Part shown: piece by piece, positions 27,301 through 42,300 of the stretch
Position numbering within the stretch: position 1 is the first letter of the stretch
Layout of the letters: each line of letters starts with the position of its first letter
Source: Cladorhizidae sp. MBARI D1340-BT2
Lineage: Eukaryota > Porifera > Demospongiae > Poecilosclerida > Cladorhizidae
Assembly: GCA_028752905.1 (NCBI GenBank)
Contig: JAQNBH010000002.1
Location: 18,384,430-18,448,429 of the forward strand
Length of the DNA stretch: 64,000 nucleotides
Reading direction: 5' to 3'
The notes under the pieces: generated by a model
Database searches by the model: none
What the model saw: only the letters and a program-made list of their open reading frames with translations
What the model was told of the DNA's origin: nothing
Position numbers and translations under genes: made by a program

Positions 27301-30300
27301 GCATCACAGCTTGCACCTTAGGGAGATCAACCTAATTGTATTTACCCACCAACTGTCCGTAGTTAGTCAAATTTACTGCCCTCATCAGCTATAAAATAGC
27401 AAAATCCATTGACCATAGAGGAGGTATTTTTCTAAGCTGTTGACGATCAGCAAGGTTGGGACATTGGCCTGCAAATTGGCCAAGGAAGCAGTGTTTGGAC
27501 AGGATGTGAAGAAAAGATGTACCCCCATGGGGGTTAGGAAGCTTCCGGGCCTACCAACAAAAGAGCTTGCAATTTTAGAAAAGAACATTAACGTGATGCA
27601 TCCACAATTTTGAAGGCATCCAGTGGAATTCGAGCCAATATGGCGAACACGCCTCGAGGCAATTCAACAGGCATCAAAGAGGATGAGACTACTACCCAAG
27701 AAATGAAATGCTTTTCATGTTGATGATTAGTCTTTCACTAACTTGTTTTGTGTCTTTTGATAAAATTAATAATAAATTGCAAACTGTGGTGCAACCACAT
27801 CTAAGGGCCATGATGTAATATATCTATTATATATATTAATGCGGTTGCCATCACTCATTGACCATGTTCATAAAATTTTATAAGTAACATCTCTTCATTA
27901 GAACACCGTAATTTAGAGTTGACTTGCTCACAGATAACATTGTAAAACAAGGCTAAAAAAGGGGGAGAATATATAGACAAGTAAATCAAAGATGCAACAC
28001 TAAATAAAATTGATTTCCAGTTGTGCACCACTTCATCGAGGAATAACTTTTCTCAAATGTCTGGTACACTTGGCCACATCCACCGTTTCCCAAAACCTTG
28101 TTAACCATCCCTGCCACCAACTCTTCCTTATTCCTCTGCTTCACTTCTCTCCTCATATATTCCTTAATCTCGTGCCACAAGTTCTCAATCGGGTTGGCAT
28201 CAGGAGATTCTGGCAGAGTTTTCCACCAGTTGATAGAGTTTGATTCGATCTTCTTGCCAAATGGGAAGTATGCTTCGGATCATTATCCTGCATAAATAGA
28301 TGTTTAGGGCAAACCTCTCGGATATAGGGCAGCAATGCTCTTTCTAAAATTTCTATTTATAGAGGTGCCCACATGATGTCATCGAATATGCATACCCCTG
28401 TTTTCCCTTCAACACTGATGCCTGTCCACAGGTGAACTTTGACTGGATACTCCTCCCTGGAAATTAAAGACAAAGGTTATTTCATAGCAATGGCTTGGGG
28501 AATACATCACACCTCATAAAGATTTAGCTGCCCTAATTAAAAAATATATATATATAGAGTTATCTTGTAGTTGTTTCCCGGATCTTGCATTGTGCTAAGG
28601 ATCATCACATGCTCAGCTAGTCTAAATATTTAAATTGCATTCCGGTGGGTTGTCCGAGTCTTGCCAAGTTTGTCGAAACTTTGGTTGCTCAGTAAGTGAG
28701 TAATAATGCAATATGGGGATTTGTATAACTTCCAACAGAACATAGAAGCTAGAACCACAAACTAATCGCAAAGCTCATTAAAAGAGCAACATTTTAACTG
28801 CCATTTCAGCCACATATGGTTAAAAGAACCAAAAAATATGAGCGCTTGTAACACACAAAAAATGCACACAACCTGCCTTATGGTGGTAGACAAACATATG
28901 GACAATTTAATAACCTTAGTTTGTTCGTTGCAGTTTTACCACTCGTCCTACAAGAGAAGCATCAATGGGTTTCAAGCTGGACCATGTATTCAGTCCAGAG
29001 GACATATTTGAACCCATCAGATGCCTCTTGCACGAACTGTCGTGCCCACTCCAACCTCTTGTTCTCAAGATGGAATGGAGTTTATATAGTGTCAAGTCAA
29101 CAATAAAGAAATCTGTAAATGTTATTTCATTGTAAGGGGAATGATCACTAACAGTCGATATATCATTGTAAAACAACTTAGCCAAGCTTAACAGCCCCCC
29201 ATATAGCAAGCAGGTAGGAGCCCCATAAAGCTGTCTCGGTTAGCATTAAGCCCTATCTGCCTCTGAGCTAAATTAAGTCAGTATAAGCCTTAAGCATCCC
29301 AAGCTAATATGAATCTTGTTCTTGTCTCTAATTAACTGGCAGCAGGAGCTGCTCGAAAAGTCCATCCTAGTGAGGATCTACATCGCAAAATAGTCCTTAG
29401 TGACAATGGGTGTATACCCTTGCTGTTGAGGAGCTCATGCATCTGATAAGCAGTTATTTCGTTGTCAGTTTGCATTTTCTCTTTGACTATCTCTTGGATG
29501 GCTGCCTTTATCTTAGAAGGTCTCCCATTGCTGGACTGCCTGGCTATTGTAACGGTTTCACAATAGTGCCTTAGGAAGTAGTTGATCTCCTGCCTCGTTG
29601 CCATCATACCCTCCTTCTCCAAGATCCAAACGGTAATTGGTGCCTTTAATCCCTTTAAAATGAAGAAATAAAATTGTTTGCTTCTTGTAAGTTGAATAAA
29701 CAATCTACTCACTAAAAGTTATTAACTCTAATGACAACTCGCTAGCGATTCATTCCGGCAAATAATTAATTAATGTTTTGTGTGTCTAAAAGTTGAACGT
29801 TTTGTGCGTCTAAACATTCTTTTTGAGACTGTTTGAAAATGAAAAATGGTTGGGACGTTGCACGTACACTGGATTTAAATGCAATGCCAATTGACTTGTT
29901 AGCCTAGGGAATCATGACGTCATACTCACCGATTCGGAAAAATGGTTTCAGGAATAAATGGATGAATATTTTGATAATGCTTGATAATGAATAATGCTTG
30001 ATAATGACAATTTCATACTCTCCTGAGTTGAAAATAGTGACTAGGTAGGAGAAGGGATATTTGACTACCTTGGATAACATACTAGAGACCCTGAAGGGCT
30101 ATATAGCAGCTCTGAGTGATACTGTGGATTTACAACCCATTCTTTGCCAGTCCGGCTGAGTTGCCTGGCGATCGAGATATGAACCATGATGGTGATGAAG
30201 AACAGTAATAAGAGCTTCCAGCTAAGTAAATAGCTATAAGTACAATCTGGCTTAGTATACTTTTAGGGGTGTTTTCTCGCAAGCACTAATCTGAGCAAAA

Positions 30301-33300
30301 ATAGATTTACCCAGGTACTTACTTCCAGGTTCTAGATAATATTTTATCTATATTTAGTTCGCTAGCTATCAGCTTGGTCTAGAATTAAGTATCAATTAAA
30401 GGTCCTAAGGTCATGGATTTCTGAGGAAACCAATCATTTCTTGGAACAAAAAAGTGCAGTACTTGGTGACACAGCTCACTTCTGTTAACTATTGGCACAA
30501 GAGTTATATAAGCTTGTGAGATGCACATACACTATATATATGTATCTACCTCATTTTGGTTGAAGATCTGTGCTGTCAACTATTGTCACAAGATGAGACC
30601 AACTGATCATGTGTTCCTACAATGTGCAGCTGCTGTCTGACTCAGATCATGGTGTTGCACATACGCAAGCGACTTTATTACTTTGATAACCCCTTTATAT
30701 ACTAGCTGAATCGAAAAATGGATTAGTCGTTGCAATACATTGGACAGTTTGCTTGTGATAAAATTATGACAAATGGACATGCAAGCTATGTGTGTGTGGG
30801 GGGAGGGGAAATAGATGGATAGAATCAAGACCCTGAAGATTAATTTCACAGTTTTTAACTTTGGGGGGGGGGGAATTAAAAATATATTAAGAAACTGCGT
30901 AAGTGTTTTTTAACTGAGATATAAAAAATTTGGTCCACCATATTTGGGGTCAAATCAGTTATTATTTTTTATTGTTTTTTGTTTGCAACTTTTTTGGAGG
31001 GCACACTACACCAACTTCACAGGGCTTGAAGAGGGCGGCAGACAATCAAAATATAGCACGACATAGTTTGTAGAGTGTTACATGTCACTGATCCTATATA
31101 ACTGATCCTATATAACAAATGTTTCTTCAAATTCGTGTCCACATGTCCCTGTTTTATTGAAAACTTTGTTTTTTCACAATATATGGGAAATTGTAATACT
31201 CTACGTAACTGTGTATTAATCAATATCCGAGTAAGATTATCACACTAAACGAGACCAAGGTAAGTTCTCATCTTCATTCATGTACTCGTCCACGCTTGTA
31301 TCAGCTCAGCAGTGATCTCCAACCATCTTACCTTGATCATTTAATATGTTAGTATTTACAACCTTCCAGCTTTTACTCAATAAGATTTACAGTAGCTGTT
31401 CGCGGGGGTGGAGTAGAAATTATGCTGGAATGGTGATACTAACAGCCTTTTAAGTAAACTTTAATTCTCAAAGCGACTCGTACACAAAGGTTAATTTTAA
31501 AAGTACATTCTTATTCACCAGTTTGGGTCAAATGAGTATGCACCTATTAAATAGTGCTTAGGAGCTATGTGCACTATCCAGCTTTATGGTTGAGTTACTC
31601 TCTTTCTTCCAGGTCCCATCATGCATCACAAGGCAGTCTTACTGAGTGACCAGAGAGTGTTAGTAACAGGGGGTAGATCATCTCCACGGAGGCCTAGTAA
31701 TGGTCTGTATACACTTACCATCACTGCAAGTACTGGAGAGTGGAAGACAATAAGAATAAGTGGCAATTCAGATAATATGGAGCCCAGGTGGAGGCATTCT
31801 GCTACAGTTATTCAGCACTACGGTAAGCAGTCAATCCCTGAAAACTTATTAGTTGCAACATATAACTACATAACCTGATGCATGTGATTATTTCCATTCC
31901 AATGCATGCATGCGATTATCCAAACAATTTGTGGAATATTATCATAATTTTTCAGCATTTATAAATCATTTCAGTATTTACATCTTTCCCCACCCCCCAT
32001 GCACTCACATATATACCATATTTTCTCGAATGGTATTCACCCTCAAATAGTATTCGCCCTCGAACAGTGTTCACCCCACTATGTGGTCAGGACAATAATA
32101 GTGTTTGCCCTGGAATAGTATTCGCAACGTGTGCTCATCTCTTGCATGCGCAGAACATTTGAATTCCAAGCTGGAAGTTGATAACATCAAGAGGAAGCCA
32201 TCGAAATGGAGAAATTCGCTGACTAAAGCAGGGAGAAATGGTAGCTGAAGCCGCACCACTAATTGTTGAGCTCACTTTCAAACTGGATAGCTGAGAACAT
32301 CAGAATTCTTACAAAATGCTAATTGATGGCTGAGCTCTAGCAAACTTTGTTTCAAACTAGGACTCTATATCTCAATCTTTGTGCTAGTGTTTGTTGGCTT
32401 AAGCTCAACGCCATTGCACAAGACTAAATGAGCTTGCGCATCTCTATAACCTGGGTTTAGGATTAATTGTGTACAACCCCAAATTGTATTTACTCTAGTT
32501 TAGTATTTGCTCCGTTAAGGCTTCTGAAACTATTTGAAGCCACTGTGACCATTCGAAGACAAATGGTATTGCAGGACTTTTTTAAAACTTGACAAGTTAT
32601 TGTGTATACACCTGGTCTGGATTTCTGTGGTTATGTTATGGTCAGCTTCACGTTCTAGGTCATGGTCATGCATTGAGCCAACCTGCTTTGTCGTGTTAGT
32701 TTAACCTGAACAAAAGCTTTTCATAAACACTCATTATGAAAAATCTCATTCAGTTATTCTGGTACTGGTTATTATGAAAAATCTCATTCAGTTATTCTGG
32801 TACTGGTTGTCTTACTGTTTCGTGGCCTGTTTCCGAACATCCTGATTTCCAAATACATCTTCGTAAGATAGATTCGTTGAGTTTGATGCTTTTATTTCAA
32901 TTAAAAAAATATTACCACTGTAAACTCTGGTTGTTAAGCCTCTCGATGTTTACTGAACAAAGATATTAAATCTCCTTATCTTTGTTGTTACAAACAATAT
33001 TTGTTGGGTGGCCTTATGTTGTTTCACTGGGAAGCACTGATATCAATGTCAGTGAAATAAGTTTTTAATTATGTGCATGTGTATTAGCTGCACCCGCCTA
33101 CGCAACATATTGCAACAACATTGAGGGAAGAGTACTAGAGTACAAGCAGATTATTAACTTCAGTTGTCTATATTGTCCATAATTTCCTGGTGAGCTTATT
33201 TTAAGAGGATTTCTAGTCCTTTTCCCAGTCTTCTAGAAGCAGAAGTAAGTCCTCCCCCCAAGGCAGATTACAAAGGAGCAAATTTCTTGAGGCAAACTAA

Positions 33301-36300
33301 GAAGGAACTTGTGTGAGGCCATTCAAGTATACTTTGCAGTTGATCCTTCATGGCAAAAGGCTCCTTTTACCCAATGATAGGAATAATTCGTGCAACAATA
33401 TAACTATTGCCATCCAAGCCAGAAATACAATCATTGGGTACATCATAAAGTATTTTGAAACTTCATAGGCCGTGACTGAGTCTTTCTTTGTCTGGTTAGA
33501 TCGATTATCTCCTAGTTCGACTAGCTCGCGAGATTAAGTACTCAGTCTTATGTCTATAAAAAAATAGGGAAATAATTGTTCTCTGAATGTGCGTTATTTA
33601 GCAGTAGTATTTAGTAAGCACCTATTCTCAGTTAACTGATTGAATGCCATAATGCCATATGGTGCAAACTCAGACATTGTGTGTGTGGGGGAGGGGGGGG
33701 GGGGTTAAATCAAAGAACCTGTATTGTTCGAATGCATGTGCCCAATAGATTGCTCTATTCATTTAAATAGTTTATTCCTTTTGAATGGGATGAGCAAGGA
33801 TAGCTGACGGTCACAGCTGCCTTCGTAAACCGTTTCTGGCTTTTGCTACTGTTTCTGGAAGTTCTTCTTACCAGGAAGCCATCTGAATTCCTTCGCTCTT
33901 GGGCAAGGAGGCACTCCTGGATGGATTTCTTTACTATAAGTTTTGTTGTAGACCTATAGCAACATAGCGCTGTATACCTGAGCTGATTCTACGAAACTAC
34001 TGCAGCTTATTTTATTTCTATTGTAATGATATGAAGAATTTGAGAAGTTTATTCTCAAAAAAAAAGTAATAGCTAAAAATACAACAAACCACAAATGAAG
34101 TCGCCATTCAATCGGTTAAGCACCAGTTTCCTTGCAGGTTGGGGTTAAAAGCGCTGTGCTAAACAACCCAAGTTAACAGTAACTTTCTCGACAATCAACT
34201 TAAATTTAGTTTACTCGACATTTTGGCTAGATATTCTACCCTTCGGTCAAAGTCTGGAGCATCTAACCTAAATGTTGAGTGAGCAAATTTAAGTTGATTA
34301 TCGAGAGATGTCAACTGTGAGTTAATTGGGAATTTATTTTTATGGGTGGTAATGAAATTCCATAGCATTACTATCACTTACTAGAGATTTGACAGATGTG
34401 TATAAAGTAAAATCCAACCAAAAAAATTCTGACATACATGTAACTGTTCACATACATAATGTATACTTTAGGTTCGAGTATTAGCTAGACCTGTATACAG
34501 TACTTGATGCATGTGAATAAAAGAAAAATATATATTGGATTGACTTTAAAAATTAAAGTAAGAAAACAACTCTGTCCATGTAGACCACAACCATTTAGAC
34601 AACCATTATTATCATTCTCAATGAACACTGGGTTGACATAATAACTTATAATCATGTTCTCAACAAATTGTATTCACTCGACGTTTTGACTAGATGCTCT
34701 GGCCTTCATCAGGAATAATGAGACGCTAAGCTCGTGTGAGCCTGCTATATACTGGTAGCTAGCTATCCACCACATGCCGGTACACGCACCTAGCACGTGC
34801 ACCAGATGTATATTAAAATATTTTTTTTAAATACATATATATATAAATTAATATAGATTAAAAATATATAGATTAAAAATATAAATAGATTAAAATAATA
34901 ATAATGAATAAACAAATAAATATATATTTTAAAAAATATTAAAAAACCCAACAAACCAACAACAATAATAATAAATAAATATTAAATAAACAAATACATA
35001 AATAAATAAAAATTGAAATTAATAATACTAATAATAAATCAATAAGATAAAATAAGAGTGGTCATGGCTTTAAGTTCAGGCTCTTCAGAGTAGCTCCCCA
35101 GTAGCCAGGCAAATGCATTCCACAGTATCGATTGAACTGCTCACACTTTGGTGCTAGGCTGATGTACAATCCCTCCTTCACTAGCAGTTCCTTCTGTCTT
35201 CTGGCCTAGTCCAAGATGGTGGCTTCCTCGCACAAAATAGGATGTCCATTATCCCATGCATCCTCAGCAATTGCGGACTTCTCTTTAGTACACTTTCTGC
35301 AGGCATCTTGATGTTCTTTCACTCTGGTCTCCAGTCTTTTGATGGTCTCCCCTATGCAGTATTTTCCACAGCTGCAAGGGACGCGGCACTCATATTAGCT
35401 GGTAAAAGATCCTTCACTCTGCTCAGTTGTGTCCTCAGAGTTCTTCCCGATCTGAAGACGACTTTGATGTTGAACTTCCTGCAGACCCTCCTGATGTCTT
35501 CACTCATCACTACCATAGGATCCTTCTTTTTAGACCCACCATTGCCAGTACTGGTCTACTCATCTTCCTTTCTGCATTTAGATGTATCTGCAGACAAAAG
35601 GTTGATAAAGGCTTGGGGATAACCGTTCTCTATAAAGTCCTTATTGAAGTGATGTTCTTCCTTACAACTTCTCAGTCACTACTCTTCTGGCTCTATCATA
35701 CAAGCTCTCACCACTCCTCTTCTGACATGGATAGGATGATGTGATCTATAATCAAAATTACCGGTTGGTATGCGTAGGTTTTCTGTAAAAAGTTCCAGCT
35801 AGCCTTCCATCTTTCTTCCTGTGTAGGTAGCAGTCCAGAAAGGTCAACGATCCGTCCACTTCAAGCTCCATGCTAAACTTTACGGATGGCCTGATGTTGT
35901 TCAGATGGTCCAACAACTCCTGCTCACTTCCCTTATTCACAATGTGGAAGGTATCATCCACGTACCTCTTCCAATCTGTAATTACTGCTCACTAAGCAAT
36001 CTGCAACATCATAAGGACCGGACCAAGCTTCAATTTATCACCCTTCTTGGATAGTTTTCTCGTGTTCTTAAGAACAACTATGTCTCCAATTTTCTAGAAA
36101 CCCGGTTGATGCCTAGCATCATAATGCTTCTTCTGTCTGGCTTGTGTAGCTTTAATATTCCACTTAACATTAAGTTTCTTCCTCAAATTAATCAATTTCT
36201 TAACATGTTTATCAACATCTTCAAATTCAAAATCCTCTCCAGTTTCCTCTTCCTTGTAAATATAACAGAGATTATGATATTATTTTGCATTAATTAGTTT

Positions 36301-39300
36301 GTTCCTAGAAAAATAAAGTCAATTTGGAAGTCTAGGTGCTCTCCTACACACAATGAAAAAAAGGTGAATATTTAGTAGATGCTTGTTTGCTGGTACGGTA
36401 AGCAAAGAGGTTGGAATCAAGAACTTTTCCCCAGTGCTCTTCATTTTCGTTGATCATCTTGAGGAGTGAGCACTGTAGTGTTTGTCATTGATCCCGTTTG
36501 TTTGGATTGATAAGCAGTTGACACAATAGCCTTGACTCCTGTTAACTTGAATAAATCTTCACTAAGAGAATTATAAGTTCCTTTCCTTGATCAGACTAGA
36601 CTTTTTGGGGTATTCCATGGCGGGGAAAAACTGAGCAAAGAAAGTTTACCACACACCCTCCCCTGTCCCACTCTCATTATTGGACAGTGCTCCAGCTTCT
36701 ACCCACGTCAAGTACAAATAGTGGTCTACCTATTATAGAAATAACAGCCATTGTGATCTGTGTTAATAAGTAACCACACATCTCATGAAATAAACACTAC
36801 TTGATAGTATAGTTGTTTGGTAGCCCCCAAAAACGAGTAAAGAAGGCTTGCCACCCCCTCTCTCCCCCCCCCCTCCTCTCCTCTCTCTCTTTAGTGGGAA
36901 GTGCTCCAACTAGTACCCACCGAGTAATATTCAATACAAATAATGATGTACCTGTTATAAGGACAAAATAAATAACAGCTGTTGTGACCAGTATTAATAA
37001 TTATAAAGGTAGTATAATTGCTTCGCTCCCAATTAAAATGAAGCCTATTCACTAGTAGTAGCTAGCTAGATGTATGTACTGTGGAGAGTGGCTACAAACT
37101 AGATAGTTCAACCAAAGAACATTTACTTACTTTGAAGCGCTTCGGTTTCTTCCTCGCCCCAGCTGACTTTCTTTACTTCTCATTGTAGCTACCTGGAGAT
37201 TGTGGATTAATTACATGCAACATGCTAAGAAACTAGGGCTAATAATGACTTGCATGAGGCTAGATGTGATGATTGTTGATTGCAGCTGGGGGGGAATAAT
37301 GCGAATATGATGTCCTCGTTCAGAGAGTTAAAGTCTTCTTTAAAAAAGCTTTTATTACAATCGGCTATGGTCTCCATCAAGTATTTGTTAGCAGTAGTAC
37401 AGACACTCCATAAACCAAATGCAGAGAAGAACAAGATTCCAAGTAAATCAAGTGAGAGATGTCACTTCTTCTGCTTACAATATGGATGGAGCTGGCTAGA
37501 TTGAGTCGATAACCATTATAACCATTACCTTCTGTGGATTTTAATACCAATCGGTAATCATTAGTCATGGATAAACAGTGATTGTTTCGGGTTACTGGAA
37601 TTGTTCCCATAGGTTGTAAGTATTGTGAGCAAAAGAAAAGTGATAGGTAGAAGATAGGATGCATTTTTCAAATTTACCCCTCAAAAATGGTCTGCTGGTT
37701 CTCTACTTGTGAAAGATTCCAGCATGCTCAAAGTATTTTTGACCAATTTTTGGTGGTGGGATGGGGTGGGGGAGGGGAGAATATTATTGTTTTAAAATTG
37801 TGCAAGCGACCTCCCTGCTGGTACCTGATTCATGCAAAACCTGCAGGGCTCGCTCTCTGGAAAATATGATGAGTTAAAAGGGATGTTCTTGGGGTTTGGG
37901 GAGAAGTTGGATACAGGAATGGTCACTCTACACAGATGGAGCTACATACATAATCATCCGTGTTATAACCGTACAAGTGGATTACATTGCTGTAATATTT
38001 TACCCATTTCCTAAGTTGGAAATTGTTTTCAGATGTTGAGTGTGTGCTAGTTGTTGGTGGCCGGTCTGTATCCAGTGTACACGACGATTGCTACCTTATC
38101 AATACCAGGAGTTGGATCATCGAAAAGGTATGGCCATTACAAACATATGCACCCGACTATAAATATTTTGATTGGTATTACCATAGAGTATGCTTGTGTG
38201 AATTTGATATATACATGCATAATACATGGCTTAAATATTACTGTATAGCCGGTTTTGTTTGTGAAATATAAGCAAAATCTCAAATATATATGCGGTATAA
38301 AATTATGGCAAAATGAAAATTATAGCAATATCCACGATTTATTGTTTGCGATTTTGTTATGGGAGTGTGATGTTGAACACATGGAGTAGTATCCCTAACT
38401 TAAATCTCAACTAGAAAATAATTTTAAACAAGCTGGTTTCAACTGATTTTAGTAGGTATGGGTGTCAAGATTTACCAAAAAAAAGTAAGGTGGGGTAGGG
38501 GGTGGGGAAAACTTTTTCTGGGGTTAAAGGTCATTTATCCCCGGCCTAAATCACTTAAACTTGTATCTCGGTAACAAAACAAGGTCATGTGGTTGATCCT
38601 GGTGTCAAAATGCACAGAATTATGCAAGAAGGGCCCCCCAATTTTTTTTGGACCCTTAGTTACCAAACCTTGACCTCCAAATGTGAGGTCAAAGGTCAAA
38701 AAGTGTCATTGACATGGCATAATATTATTATGTATCATATAATTTTGAAGCTGCATGGTGTCAAACAATGCATCAAAGAATCAAGTGCAAAGAATCAAGT
38801 AGTAAACAAATAATTGAAATACTGATTACAGCATAGCTATAACATATTTAGTCATTTTCCTCTTCATCGCTACCAAGTTCCTCTACATCTGCTCCATTAG
38901 AACAGTGTCCACAGCACACACCACATGCAGAAACACATGACATGCCAGCTCTCATGCAGCTGCATTTCATGGTTTGGCACTGCCTCTCCCCTTCCTTGCA
39001 GTTGCAGCAAATTCCTTTCAGAAGGTTGTCTGGGGCAATAGGAATGGACAGCATCTTCGGTCTGAGTTTTTCATTGCTATCTAACTCCCATCCTCTTCCA
39101 ATTGGCTTAAGAACAGTGGTGTTTAGATGCTTCCATACCACAACTTGAAGATGTACACGAAGGGAATGCTGTGCTGTTGCATTTTCCGTTGGAGGTAAGC
39201 GATCGGGGTCGATTTTACCCTTTGATGCTTGCTTCTGGAACTTCAGATAGCGAGCCTTTTCAAGATGAGTATCCCCACAGCCGTATGTGATCTGCATTGC

Positions 39301-42300
39301 TTTTAATCCAGCTGTTCGAATAGTGGATTCAGTTGAAGTCATACTTGTAAATGCAGTGATGACACTGGCAGGGAATTTGCATTTGTAGAGAGCACATTTG
39401 GTATGTCCATGAATGCATGAAACAGTGTCGTTTCCAGACCAGCCGTACTTGAAGAGGAACTCTTCCTGGTCAACAACGTCTATAGTAGAGATGTCATAAA
39501 GACCATCAACATCTGATTGCAAGTACAAATTAGAACAGTTGCTTGGCCGGTGATAACAGAGCAAAACCAATATATCAGTGTCTGTGCGACAACGACAACT
39601 GGGGTATTCACACTTGTGACCAAGTCCAATGCAGTCTTTACAATGAGCGTGTCACCATCATCTTTTGCTTGACGTACAACAATATTGTGGTTTGCCATCT
39701 CTGTAGACAGTATCATGATTAGAGCTCCTTTGTTCTTCTCATTTGCCAGGAAAACTTCTCTGTCACATGATATAGTCAATTCTGGTGTAACCCTTAAGTC
39801 CCGAGAAACCTTCTTCCCAGCCATCCGCCGCATATGTTCATGATCTTTCGATGATGCTTCTTCCCCATAGCCATCAAAGACTACAGTAGAATCCTTGAAT
39901 TTGGCTGTAACATACCTGGCATAGGTAGTAACTATGGTCTTGATGGTTGCACCGCTGGCCCACTTTACCTGATGAAGTAGCCATCCTCCATCAACAACAT
40001 GCATTTTGTTGTTCATGTCCAAGTCAAGTTTTGTTGTTGTTTCCTTGAGCATCCTTCCAAACTCATGCTTTGGGGGTTTCCTCATCATACGATCCATAGT
40101 GAAGAGAGACGCCGGGACAGGTGTCAGTTCAAAGCGGAATATCTCTTCAATCCCTTCATCTCTCTCTGCCATGATGATCAACCTATTAAAGAGTAGGGTC
40201 TTTTCGATGTACACCTTCTTGTCTCCTATTCTTACTTTCTTCTGAAGGGCAGCCAGATTTTTGCATTTGTTTGATGTCTTCATGCTTTTAACAGGTGACT
40301 CATCATCAAGATCCTTCTGCATTTCTTTCCCTATCCTCACTGCATCTTCGCAGTTGACAGCTGACTTGTCGGTGGTAGTCCCTCCACTAGACAGTGAAGC
40401 AATGGTCATGGGATTATGTACCTGAAATGACATACATAGATGCAATCGTTGTGTGATAACTTTGAAATGTCAATTGAAATCTAGAATGATGTCTGCACAA
40501 CTATCAGTGCATGAAACACATACATACTAACCTTTGTGAAGGGGTTGTGGGTCGAAAACCATTCAGAAATGAACTTGACGCATTGTCTGTCGTTTTCCAT
40601 ATGCTTAGCTCCAAGGTCTTTGTGTGTCCTCTTACTCCGCTTCCCACCAATCATTTCCTCCATCAGGTCCCCTAGAAGCTTGAGATGTGAAAATGTGCCA
40701 GCCCATACTTTCACAGAATTCTCGTTACGCATCCTTCCTCTTGTTAAGCCACCATTTGATTTTGCTTTTCACATAAGGGTTTCTTCGATTGTCTGGTCAG
40801 AAAACTGTCCAGAAAATTGCTCATTGGAGTAACGGGTTGTGTGATTTCCTTCCATGAATGCTTCATGAACCTGGAAAAGAAAAACAAAAAAATATCCTAT
40901 ACATTTTACCAGATAAGTGCATGCTTGCATATTAGTGTTGTTTTTTTGCTAACCTGAGGATATTGTTCTGGAAGTCTCAGCATCTCCTGTAAGTACATCC
41001 GTCCAAATTTGGTGTACTGGCCATGCCCAGCTGCTGCAAATATGCCAAGCATCTTAGCAACCGCATTCAGATGTCCCTGCCAATCATGGAGCCTTTCTGC
41101 TAAGATGAACTCTTGCACTGTTCTTACAAGTTGGTGGTAAAGAACCCACAGCTTTGCCGTTCTTGATGTTTCTTCCAAGTCCTTGAGTGTCTCGTCAAGA
41201 CTAGAGCTGTTATTTGCACCCATCATGTGTTTGACCAGAGCGGCATCTGCCAAGAAGTGTGCTCTCAGGGCCTTTGAGTATGCTGCACCTTTCAGGATGT
41301 ACTTGACTGTGTTCGGTCCATAGACGACTCTCATAGCTTCTGCCAAACCACTGCCTTCCATGATGTACCCAATGCAGCCAAGGAAACTTTTCAGAAAGTG
41401 GAATCCTCCAAGCCGCACAACAACTTCTAACTTCTGCTCCTTAACAATTTGAGATGCCTTGATGAACAGAGGAAGGTCGAATGTTATGATTGCTGGGGAT
41501 TCATGCGTTCCTTTGATAGCTCTCATGATTGTGGTGTATATTGTCTGCATGTCATTCGGATTTGCATTGATGATGCGCAGAAACTCAATGGAAGATTTCA
41601 ATGTTAGTCCATTGTATTTCTGATGCATAAACCCCATGAAATTTGGATGAAGGGATCTTCCTTCTACCCATCCAATGTACCAGTCTTTAACAGCTACATC
41701 TATTGGAATGGATCTTTCAGGTATTTCTTGCAGAAGTTCTTCATACTTTATTAGCTTAGTTTCCAGTAGAGCATTTGTTGGTTGGTACACATAATGTTGC
41801 AAACCTTCCATATTTGAAAGAGTTTCATTCTTTACAATTGGTTTTCGCTGCATCTTCCTATTCTCATCAATTTCAAGTTGATTGGCATTTTCTGGTGTGG
41901 TGACTTTGATAAGTCCCATGGCATGAAACCCTGACTTTCCATCTAAGGTTATCAAATCATGGTCCATGTTGTCACCAATGTGCTGCTCAATCTGCTTCTC
42001 CAGTACTGCCATTGATGCTGCATGTGTGTTATTAGTCGAGTCAATGTATGTGTACTTGTAGTCCGTACCCTCTTTTGGACTTTCACATATGCCAATCCTG
42101 TGCATGATGTTAATCAGCTGATCTGAACCGAACTTATGATCAAGGTATAAGCTCATGCCGAGCTGGAAAGGCATCTTGGATGATCTTGGGCGTTGTGAAG
42201 ATATAATATTTTGCCCTGCAACATTTCTCCTGACTGATGAATGCGGCATTAAACATGTTAACAACAGTTCAAGAGATTCTGGTAGCTCATAATGGGATGT

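Larger units (their letters stand above)
34640..35985 (-). mobile_element. Penelope-like retroelement, 5' truncated
   Basis: Penelope-like elements encode a reverse transcriptase followed by a GIY-YIG endonuclease. On the minus strand the RT palm motif RYVDDTFHIV (about 35970-35940) comes first, then GSLTFLDCYLHRKKDGRL and the FYRKPTHTNR tail (to 35758). The GIY-YIG segment follows (35390-35210), then an AT-rich stretch and a hammerhead-like sequence at 34715-34650. Gene order, strand and 3' structure all fit this class. Only the last part of the RT is present. Confidence 0.82.
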
